Assembly (NCBI GenBank): GCA_021796155.1
Contig: JAJYOO010000211.1
Coordinates: 1-5,267 of the forward strand
Origin: Chloroflexota bacterium
GTDB taxonomy: Bacteria > Chloroflexota > Anaerolineae > Anaerolineales > Villigracilaceae
Reading direction: 5' to 3'
DNA length: 5,267 bases
The notes below the pieces were generated by a model. The model did no database searches, had not been told where the DNA came from, and was given only the letters and a program-made list of their open reading frames with translations. Positions 1 through 5,267 of the stretch are shown piece after piece. Each line of letters starts with the position of its first letter. Positions within the stretch are counted from its first letter, which is position 1. The translations under genes and the position numbers were made by a program.

Positions 1-114
1 GCCATTGTCTGCGATCAGGACATCAAAACCGGCGCGCTCCAAAAATGGAGCCAGGCTGTCCACAATGGTGTGGTCGTCGTCCGCAAGGAGCAGGGTGGTT
101 CGGTCATGAGTCAT
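1..114 (-). CDS. Response regulator receiver domain, N-terminal fragment
   Basis: Only the first 38 codons are in the window. They read MTHDRTTLLLADDDHTIVDS and then a helix and strand ending FDVLIADNG. The hydrophobic strand, the acidic triad (D12-D14) and the second strand are the beta1-alpha1-beta2 start of a CheY-like receiver domain. This domain takes a phosphoryl group from a histidine kinase on a later Asp, which lies outside the window, as does any output domain. The ATG at 114-112 is the only sensible start. The overlapping ATG at 107 is out of frame, and no strong ribosome binding site is visible ahead of it. The gene lies 79 bases downstream of the lipoprotein gene on the same strand, so it could be read through from the sigma operon or be a separate unit. 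The receiver assignment is secure, but the full gene type (OmpR, NarL, hybrid kinase or stand-alone) cannot be decided. Confidence 0.85.
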   Translation of the reverse strand, partial: MTHDRTTLLLADDDHTIVDSLAPFLERAGFDVLIADNG

Positions 115-193
115 TTTCGGAAAAAACCATGCAGGTGATTAACAGCACAAAACTTTCACTGAAAGGATAACACACCTTGCCTTCCCGCCTCCA
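115..193 (-). other. Short intergenic gap with a weak hairpin
   Basis: This 79-base gap separates the lipoprotein stop from the response-regulator start. Read on the minus strand it holds a 5-bp stem, CTTTC-AGT-GAAAG (165-153), followed by TTTTG. The stem is short and AT-rich, so it is at best a weak terminator or attenuator. I see no convincing -35/-10 pair in front of the response regulator. Confidence 0.3.
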
Positions 194-1270
194 TCAGGGT
201 TTTATCGTGAGCGCCCAGGGGCCATAGATGGCATTTTCGATTTCATCCAGGATGATTCGTTGAGCCTCTTCTTTTGTCATTTTGTCCGGGAGTTGCAAAT
301 TTGTGTAATATCCGGCCATGCTGAAATTGCACTGGAAATCCAGTCCGGGGTATTTTGCGACGAGGCCGGGCTTGGCGGCTTGGCAGGCATCATTTGGATC
401 GCCTGGCGGAGGCTCCATGCGTAGGGCGGTGTCAATCGAGAGCACGATATGTTGAGCCTGTTCGAGCTGTGCCGCGCTAACTTGATATTTCATGAAATAA
501 CAGCCCCAAGGTTGGATGCTCCCGCCATCTAGGAACGGTGCTGGCTTTTGATCTATGAGCAAGGATGGAGCAGGGGACCCCAACGCATAATAGCGATTGG
601 GCACGTTCATGCAAAATTCTACCGTAGCGCTCTGAGCATCGTGCGTGAAACTGGTCAAGGTGGCCGTGATACCGTTGGCTGAAGTTGAGCCGCTTGAAGT
701 TGGCAGTGAGCAATTCTTTCCGGCTTCGCACACCATGATGGTCGCCCACACTCGATCACCATCCACGCCGAAATTCTCTCCGCGGTCGTTTTTCAGCTGC
801 CAATAGACAGAGTAAGTACCCGGGGTAGCGGGGGCCGTTAACGAAACCGACAAGGTTACTGTGCTACCGGGCGGCGTCTCCTGAGGAAAGTGGGTTTCAG
901 CAGGACTTCCAAGAGAATCATTCTGAGGCGCTGCATCAATGACCAGAATGTAATCTGTATTCCACGTATTCGTGCCAATGTTCTTGATGTCCCAAGTCTT
1001 GACAAATTTCTCGCCGGGTGCGAGCACAGAGTAATCGGGATAAGTCTCCTTCAAAAAAGTGGCAGCATCGGTTCCGTGTTGAATCACCGGAGTAGACGTT
1101 GCCGTTGAAATGAGGTTGGTTGAAACCGCCGTTACAGTCTCAGTTGGAGCGGCTGCAATAACCAGTGTGCTCGTTGGCAACAGAGTGGGCTCCTGCGTTG
1201 CAGGAACTGTACAAGCTGTGGCTAGGACCAACGAAACGGTCACGATCAGAATTGTTTTCTTGATCATCAT
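194..1270 (-). CDS. Secreted lipoprotein with NBR1-type Ig-like domain and a C-terminal DUF4179-like module
   Basis: This is a 358-residue exported protein. The N-terminus has a basic MMIKK, a hydrophobic core and a lipobox-like LATAC, so C20 is the predicted lipidated residue. A Thr/Pro/Ser-rich linker follows (about 21-66). Residues about 67-180 match the NBR1-type Ig-like domain (N_BRCA1_IG): KTWDIKNIGTNTW (91-103), a PPGSTVTLSVSL strand (133-144), and GTYSVYWQLKN with FGVDGDRVW (151-175). This fold is common in Chloroflexota surface proteins and is presumed to mediate protein or ligand contacts. Residues about 199-358 resemble the repeated A module of the upstream membrane protein: NGITATL (200-206), VEFCMN (217-222), a DGG loop and W255, and a closing GPWALTI (350-356). 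Its six cysteines after C20 (181, 187, 220, 257, 296, 314) could form disulfides. The start lies one base after the previous stop (TAATATGATG), which suggests reinitiation; the second Met is equally possible. The function is unknown; an accessory sensor or target of the sigma system is inferred. Confidence 0.9.
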   Translation of the reverse strand: MMIKKTILIVTVSLVLATACTVPATQEPTLLPTSTLVIAAAPTETVTAVSTNLISTATSTPVIQHGTDAATFLKETYPDYSVLAPGEKFVKTWDIKNIGTNTWNTDYILVIDAAPQNDSLGSPAETHFPQETPPGSTVTLSVSLTAPATPGTYSVYWQLKNDRGENFGVDGDRVWATIMVCEAGKNCSLPTSSGSTSANGITATLTSFTHDAQSATVEFCMNVPNRYYALGSPAPSLLIDQKPAPFLDGGSIQPWGCYFMKYQVSAAQLEQAQHIVLSIDTALRMEPPPGDPNDACQAAKPGLVAKYPGLDFQCNFSMAGYYTNLQLPDKMTKEEAQRIILDEIENAIYGPWALTIKP

Positions 1271-1271
1271 A

Positions 1272-4208
1272 TTACTTTACCCATCCGCGAATCCCGCCGT
1301 TCAAATGAGGAAGCAGCACAACCTGACATGTCCTTACATTGACCAGCGCCGGGACACTCTCTGGGAGCATGGCATTCATGTCCAGCGCCGAGAAGGCCAA
1401 CCAATTCCCATCCGGACTCCAAAGCAGCTCACCAACACCCCATGCTTCCAGCTGGACGAGCAAACGTTCCTCCGTTCCATCCAAGTGTGAGATGAAGATT
1501 CCCGGCATCCTCCGGCCGGGAACTTTGTCCACATAGGCGATCCAGTCCCCATCCAGTGAAATGGCCGCACCGATATTCCAAGGCCGGCTGGTAGTGATCA
1601 GCAGATGCACTACGCCGCTGCCCACATCGAGAGTCTGTATCTGATTTTTCTGTGAGCCCCAAGTTGAAAAAACGAGGCGCTGGCTGTCGTTCATCCATCC
1701 GATCAGGCTATGGTTGTCTGTTGTGTCAGTCAGGGCACGCACATTCTTGCCGTTCCCATCCATCACGAACAGGTTGAGTCCCTTTTCCGTCTGGCGCAAA
1801 AAAGCAATCTTCGTTCCGTCTGGCGACCAGAGCGGCATTGAGTCAGAACTGCCATTCGTCAACTGTATGTGTTGTCCAGTGGAGATGTCCATGATAAAGA
1901 TGTGGTTGTCCGCATCGTTGTAAACCAACTTCGTGGCATCCGGCGAAAGCGATCCATTGCCAAAGACCAGCCCTTGTTCGGCGCTGCCATCCAGCGCGGA
2001 GATGAACAGTGATGGCTCTGGAGAAATAGCACCGCGAGACACCAATGCTTTCTCCGGCAATCCGGCAGGAATCGCGGGAGGACTTCCAGCAAGAACCTGC
2101 CTCCACACATCCTGTGTCACACACGCCTGATGTGCCGTGACCGGTGTTGCACTGGCATCCCATGTGGAAGGATTCCAGACGGTGTCCCAGGTCCCGTTGA
2201 TCGTGGCGCCATCTGCTCTGAATATGAGCGGAAACGACATCCGGGCGTTGGTCAGGACAGAAGACAGCACCAGTCCTGTTGTTTCATCGCGGTTGGAGCC
2301 TCCAGCGCTCGCAATCCGAGCCAGCCCACTGGTATCCAAACCACTTTCCACAACCAAACCGAGCGCTTGAAGCGTGGGGTCCGCCTGGATAGCAATCTCA
2401 AAGCCGCGCAGGTCACCGGATTTAATATAGGTTGCCTTGAAGGCGTTTGCTTGTATGCCGGGTATATTCAGCGGGATCAACCCAGTCTTGAATGGCACTC
2501 CCAACTGTGCGTCCGAAAATTCGAACGGATAGGGCCGCATGTCAAGCGTCATCTTAACGGGCTGCAAGAACTGCACATCCATTTGTCCGGCACGCAAGCT
2601 AACGGGCAAATTGAAGTTCTTTCCATAGATCTTGTAGAGCCATTGATTCGGTCCTGCTGTTAACCCTGCCTCTTGCCAATCCGCAGGCTCTATAGGAATT
2701 TCCCCACCTTTGGCATCATAGGCTTTCAGTGCCCAACTTGCTGGCCAGGCGCTTGCAATGTGCACATCTGTCCATTCGGTGTGGCCGATCAGGTAGTAAC
2801 CGTCATCAAGGGGGATATATTGATCGAGTTTCAGTGCAAGCCCATAAAGCGATGGGTTGGTCAATTGGTTTTCTGGAGACCACTGAACCTTCCAATCTCT
2901 TTTGCTTCCGGAGGATAGATGCTGAATGTTGAACGTGATGCTCAACTTTCCCGCTGGCAGTGTCTCGTATGTTTGGGTAATATGCCCGGGCCCCCCTCCG
3001 CCGCCGACGGGAGTGTAACCGGCAATATCAACGCCTTCGACGCTCAAGATATTCGAGTTCTCAGCAAACAGGCTGAACGGAGAAGGAGAATCAAAAGTAA
3101 AGCCATACCCCCCTTGCGAATCCACAGAAATGGAGGCGAGATGAATCGTCAATCCGTCCAGAGTGAACGGTTGGTTGAGTATCCATTCCTGTCCAGGCTG
3201 AGGCGCGCTTCCTGCGTCGAACTCGAATTCAAAACTCTTCGGCTGTCCAACCGGTCTTATGTAAATGCCAGGATAGATGATGGTGATCGGAGGAGTAAAA
3301 TTTTTGCTGATCTGGTAGGCCCAGACTTCCGCGCTGGGACTGGTGGGTGTGGGCGGCATAATGTCTTGTGGCATTGTGTAAAACAGATCCTGCCCCTTGC
3401 CATCAATGATCTTCACCGCGCCGGTTTGATTCCATTGACCATTGGCTGGCGACTCGGAAGGATGAAATTCTCCGAATAGAATGTAGTTGTCACCGATATC
3501 CAGAACCTTGGTGATGGACAAGGTTCCTTCTGCAGTTGGAGTAACTGAGTCTGTTGGGACAATCTCAATGACCGGCATAACAGTCATGTCAGGCGGCGCG
3601 CCCACAAACCGCAATGGCACTTCCCAATCTTCGGGAGCCTTGCCCGGCAATGTGCCCTGAATGCAAGGCAGGAAAAGGGTTACTTCATTTATATTTGCAG
3701 GAATTGGGCCGTAGACAAGACGGCTTTGTCCCGCCCCGCCTCCCCCTTCCGAAAGTTGGAGGTGGGTTCCATCCGGCAGTCGCACTTCAGCCATCCCCGA
3801 ACACCCGCTGATGTTTTCATCGTGCGGGAACATATTCCATTGAACCCCGCCCAGTGCGAAAACAATAACGGTCTTGTCCGAAGTTAGCACGGCATTCTGC
3901 ACTGTTAATGTAATACCATCGCGGGTCTGGCTGACTGGCCCGGAAAGCACCCGCACGGGCGCACTCTGATCAATCAAGCCAATGCCGGGAATGTAGCCTG
4001 TCAGCCTACTGATGGCATACGCGACACCGGTTAGCAAGAGCAAAGCGAGGATGGCAATCACGATGGCAAGTGCAGGACGCGTTCGTAAAGTCTGCATGAA
4101 AGATTTCCTTTGATTAAGTTGCGCCATCACGCGGGATGATAAGTCTAGGTCTTCCGGAATATACAAACCGGCTGCGGAATCCAGAATTTGATGGTACGTT
4201 CTATTCAT
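1272..4208 (-). CDS. Giant single-pass anti-sigma-like sensor: DUF4179-like repeats plus TolB/WD40-like propeller
   Basis: A 978-residue membrane protein. I chose the ATG at 4208 over the in-frame ATG at 4259 because it overlaps the sigma stop by 8 bases (ATGAATAG) and has AAAGG 8 bases ahead. Residues 1-44 are cytosolic, with IPEDLDLSSRVMAQL as the likely sigma contact; there is no HxxxCxxC zinc motif. Residues about 45-66 are one membrane helix followed by GYIPGIGLID, typical of DUF4179 proteins. The rest should be extracytoplasmic: A1 (97-203), B1 (228-349), A2 (350-445), B2 (455-580) and A3 (583-680), all beta-rich. A modules share a DG[IL]T-like opening, a Gly-rich loop and a late Trp (W195, W439, W674). 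Residues about 735-978 form a PD40/TolB-type propeller with blade motifs LSPDATKLVY (754), LWSPDGTKIAF (793), ISLDGDWIAY (883) and LWSPDGNWLAF (929). Inferred role: sensing at the cell surface and restraining the co-encoded sigma factor. The anti-sigma role rests on operon context, not on a recognised binding domain. Confidence 0.88.
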   Translation of the reverse strand: MNRTYHQILDSAAGLYIPEDLDLSSRVMAQLNQRKSFMQTLRTRPALAIVIAILALLLLTGVAYAISRLTGYIPGIGLIDQSAPVRVLSGPVSQTRDGITLTVQNAVLTSDKTVIVFALGGVQWNMFPHDENISGCSGMAEVRLPDGTHLQLSEGGGGAGQSRLVYGPIPANINEVTLFLPCIQGTLPGKAPEDWEVPLRFVGAPPDMTVMPVIEIVPTDSVTPTAEGTLSITKVLDIGDNYILFGEFHPSESPANGQWNQTGAVKIIDGKGQDLFYTMPQDIMPPTPTSPSAEVWAYQISKNFTPPITIIYPGIYIRPVGQPKSFEFEFDAGSAPQPGQEWILNQPFTLDGLTIHLASISVDSQGGYGFTFDSPSPFSLFAENSNILSVEGVDIAGYTPVGGGGGPGHITQTYETLPAGKLSITFNIQHLSSGSKRDWKVQWSPENQLTNPSLYGLALKLDQYIPLDDGYYLIGHTEWTDVHIASAWPASWALKAYDAKGGEIPIEPADWQEAGLTAGPNQWLYKIYGKNFNLPVSLRAGQMDVQFLQPVKMTLDMRPYPFEFSDAQLGVPFKTGLIPLNIPGIQANAFKATYIKSGDLRGFEIAIQADPTLQALGLVVESGLDTSGLARIASAGGSNRDETTGLVLSSVLTNARMSFPLIFRADGATINGTWDTVWNPSTWDASATPVTAHQACVTQDVWRQVLAGSPPAIPAGLPEKALVSRGAISPEPSLFISALDGSAEQGLVFGNGSLSPDATKLVYNDADNHIFIMDISTGQHIQLTNGSSDSMPLWSPDGTKIAFLRQTEKGLNLFVMDGNGKNVRALTDTTDNHSLIGWMNDSQRLVFSTWGSQKNQIQTLDVGSGVVHLLITTSRPWNIGAAISLDGDWIAYVDKVPGRRMPGIFISHLDGTEERLLVQLEAWGVGELLWSPDGNWLAFSALDMNAMLPESVPALVNVRTCQVVLLPHLNGGIRGWVK

Positions 4209-4752
4209 GGGATGGACCTTTCTGTCCCAGCAGGTGGTGTAAGCGTTCACGGGCTGCATTCAATAACCATTTCACGGTACCCGGCGCGACGTTCAGGGCC
4301 GCCGACATTTCCTGTTCACTCATCTCAAGATAGTACCGTTGAACGATTGCTGCCCGCTGCCTTGGTGAAAGCTTTGACAACGTATTCAAGATCTCCCGTT
4401 GCAGTTGAGCAAACTCCACCTGGGATTCAACCGAAGCCGCCTGATCCAAAAGGTTTTCCACCACGGAGTCATTGTCCAAGGAGAGGACCTCCTTATTTCG
4501 CCGCACCGCGTTCAGCGAGGCATTGGCTACGCTTCGCATCAAGTAGGGTTCGAATGGGCGAGATTCATCATATTGCCCGATGTGATCCGCCAGACGGACA
4601 AACATGTCCTGCACGACATCCTGTGCAAGCGCTTCATCTTGCATGATAAGAAAAGCTGCCCGCGTGGCTTTGAGTTGGTAGCGGCTGATCAATGCCTCCA
4701 AACCGTTGATATCACCCTGCTTGAGTCTGAGGATGGCTGCTCTATCGTCCAT
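4201..4752 (-). CDS. ECF-type RNA polymerase sigma-70 factor
   Basis: A 183-residue sigma factor, the usual length for the extracytoplasmic-function class, which directs RNA polymerase to alternative promoters. Region 2 covers about residues 21-87: LISRYQ at the start, DEALAQDVVQDMFVRLADHI (39-58) as the core-binding helix, and RPFEPYLMRSVANASLNAVR (65-84) for -10 recognition. A variable linker follows (88-115). Region 4 (about 118-175) has LSKLSPRQRAAIVQRYYLEM and the helix-turn-helix MSAALNVAPGTVKWLLNAAR for -35 recognition. There is no added C-terminal domain. I chose the ATG at 4752 because AAGGA sits 9 bases ahead; an upstream in-frame ATG at 4788 would add 12 residues (MRTGKAWQGNQC) and has no comparable site. 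The stop overlaps the start of the membrane-protein gene, implying translational coupling and fixed stoichiometry with its presumed regulator. The target promoters are not known. Confidence 0.95.
   Translation of the reverse strand: MDDRAAILRLKQGDINGLEALISRYQLKATRAAFLIMQDEALAQDVVQDMFVRLADHIGQYDESRPFEPYLMRSVANASLNAVRRNKEVLSLDNDSVVENLLDQAASVESQVEFAQLQREILNTLSKLSPRQRAAIVQRYYLEMSEQEMSAALNVAPGTVKWLLNAARERLHHLLGQKGPSHE
4217..4221 (-). promoter_or_regulatory. Ribosome binding site of the membrane sensor gene, inside the sigma gene
   Basis: The minus strand reads AAAGG within the last codons of the sigma gene, 8 bases ahead of the ATG at 4208. It supports the 978-residue start over the 995-residue alternative, which would overlap the sigma gene by 59 bases. 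Confidence 0.55.
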
Positions 4753-4761
4753 GCATTGGTT

Positions 4762-4766
4762 TCCTT
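4762..4766 (-). promoter_or_regulatory. Ribosome binding site of the sigma factor gene
   Basis: The minus strand reads AAGGA here, with a 9-base spacer to the ATG at 4752. It is the best Shine-Dalgarno match near this gene. It decides the start in favour of MDDRAAI over the ATG 36 bases further upstream. Confidence 0.65.
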
Positions 4767-4816
4767 GCCATGCTTTACCTGTTCGCACTCTATATACACA
4801 ATCCTATGCCAAAAGG

Positions 4817-4830
4817 TTGGGTATTCCCAA
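4817..4830. promoter_or_regulatory. Small palindrome upstream of the sigma gene, possible operator
   Basis: TTGGG-TATT-CCCAA is a 5-bp inverted repeat with a 4-base centre, 65 bases before the sigma start. Its size and place would suit a dimeric regulator or part of a promoter. The minus strand also holds GGGAAT here, loosely like an ECF -35 element, but no matching -10 is seen. The evidence is weak because 5-bp arms arise often by chance. Confidence 0.2.
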
Positions 4831-4857
4831 GTGATGAATGTCAAGAGCCTGACCAAA

Positions 4858-4884
4858 CCATGCTGGTTTTATAAACCAGCATGG
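4858..4884. repeat. Perfect 12-bp inverted repeat with 3-base loop
   Basis: The arms CCATGCTGGTTT (4858-4869) and AAACCAGCATGG (4873-4884) are exact reverse complements around TAT. On the minus strand the stem is followed by TTTGGTC, a short and interrupted T-run. It could be a factor-aided terminator closing the upstream unit before the sigma operon, or an operator for a dimeric protein. On the plus strand no T-run follows. It may also fall within a decayed coding frame, in which case the symmetry needs another explanation. Confidence 0.75.
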
Positions 4885-5095
4885 ACGATCGATTCCTGCT
4901 ATAAGGAATGCTTCGACGAAGGGGATTTGAAGACGGTTTTCAAGCTCGACGATGAGATCAAGGATGGCACATTCCAGCGTACGTATGCTCGTCCAATAAT
5001 TCCTCCAAGGCTTTGGAAAGCGATATGTCGAAACCGATATGGATTTGCCCCTCTGAGAAAGTCAATTCATTTGTTACTGGCAGAAGACGATGTCA

Positions 5096-5267
5096 TCAAT
5101 ATTGATATGCAGGCACCATGATCGATTGGATCATCTGATCGACTGTGTCCAGATCCATCTGATCAAATCGGTCGTCTTGTTTGGTTAATTCCGCCGTGAA
5201 AAAAGTGCCCGCGACCCAAAGTGCTGGTGGGGTTTGACACAGGAAAAGGCGCTCCTTCTCAGGTCCC
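5096..5267 (-). CDS. C-terminal fragment of an unrecognised protein
   Basis: A minus-strand frame enters from the right edge and is open for 56 codons to a TGA at 5098-5096, immediately followed by a second TGA. The reading includes ERLFLCQTPPALWVAGTFFT, then a charged segment and DLDTVDQMIQSIMVPAYQY at the end. The composition and codon choice look like real protein, with a beta-rich stretch followed by an amphipathic helix. I do not recognise the family, and the rest of the gene is outside the window. Because protein-like sequence continues in the same frame past the double stop, this may be either a true C-terminus or the upper part of a decayed longer gene. Confidence 0.45.
   Translation of the reverse strand, partial: GPEKERLFLCQTPPALWVAGTFFTAELTKQDDRFDQMDLDTVDQMIQSIMVPAYQY

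Larger units (their letters stand above)
4804..5092 (-). pseudogene. Possible decayed coding sequence, frames broken
   Basis: Directly after two tandem stops (5098-5093) the same minus frame is open for 44 codons with protein-like content, for example IHIGFDISLSKALEELLDEH, ending at a TGA (4960-4958). A second minus frame, one base shifted, then carries LECAILDLIVELENRLQIPF and continues through RPCWFIKPAW to a TAG at 4806-4804. This second frame has no usable start codon. A one-base insertion or two-base deletion near 4970-4990 would join them. This suggests a gene remnant lying between the upstream gene and the sigma operon. I do not recognise a family. A competing plus-strand frame exists (4834-5121), so this could also be non-coding sequence that happens to be open. 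Confidence is low. Confidence 0.3.

Noticed and set aside
2130..2663. Plus-strand open frame of 177 codons inside the sensor gene
   Set aside because: It is antisense to a well-supported coding frame with continuous domain structure. The translation has low-complexity Cys/Arg/Gly runs and no recognisable motif.
2919..3479. Plus-strand open frame of 186 codons inside the sensor gene
   Set aside because: It lies opposite the repeated A/B modules of the sensor and has no domain or start signal of its own.
4209..4259. Extended 995-residue start for the sensor (MQPVNAYTTCW...)
   Set aside because: The 17 extra residues lie entirely inside the sigma gene, and the ATG at 4208 has a well-placed AAAGG and the typical overlap with the sigma stop.
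4753..4850. Sigma-70 promoter using TATATA at about 4791-4796 on the minus strand
   Set aside because: No acceptable -35 hexamer lies 16-18 bases upstream, and no matched ECF -35/-10 pair was found, so a promoter is likely in the region but not assignable.
4399..5121. Long plus-strand open frame (240 codons)
   Set aside because: Its first half lies antisense to the clear sigma factor. It has no ribosome binding site, and its last part uses many rare-type codons. A 95-codon version from an internal ATG at 4834 is not excluded but is less convincing than the minus-strand reading.
1..5267. CRISPR array, tRNA, rRNA, insertion sequence or phage genes
   Set aside because: No regularly spaced repeats, cloverleaf-like segments, transposase motifs or terminal inverted repeats were seen on either strand.

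Overview
The window looks like chromosomal DNA of a Chloroflexota bacterium, most likely Anaerolineae. This is inferred from gene style, not from a marker gene. The pointers are an NBR1-type Ig-like domain on a secreted lipoprotein, an ECF sigma factor overlapping a huge single-pass 'anti-sigma-like' protein with DUF4179-like and TolB-like parts, and moderate GC with mixed codon use. Every gene I can support lies on the minus strand, so transcription runs from high to low coordinates.

Layout in transcription order. (i) 5267-4753 is the upstream flank. It starts with the C-terminal end of an unrecognised protein (stop at 5096). About 290 bases follow in which protein-like frames are broken by two tandem stops and an apparent +1 shift, so this is probably a decayed gene. 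The stretch also holds a perfect 12-bp inverted repeat, a small palindrome near the sigma gene and a cluster of five GATC sites. (ii) 4752-4201 is an ECF-type sigma-70 factor. (iii) 4208-1272 overlaps the sigma gene by 8 bases and encodes a 978-residue membrane protein: a short cytoplasmic N-terminus, one membrane helix, a large extracytoplasmic array of repeated beta-rich domains, and a C-terminal WD40/TolB-like beta-propeller. (iv) 1270-194 starts one base after that stop and encodes a 358-residue lipoprotein with an NBR1-type Ig-like domain. (v) After a 79-base gap, 114-1 is the start of a response-regulator receiver domain that runs off the window.

The sigma factor, membrane protein and lipoprotein form a tight, probably translationally coupled operon. 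The inferred role is envelope signalling: an extracytoplasmic sensor controls the sigma factor through a short cytosolic tail, with a lipoprotein as accessory. The most interesting observation is that the extracytoplasmic region reads as an A-B-A-B-A array of two alternating domain types. What looks like a further A-type copy forms the C-terminal half of the lipoprotein, so the two surface products share a module. No classical zinc-binding anti-sigma motif is visible.
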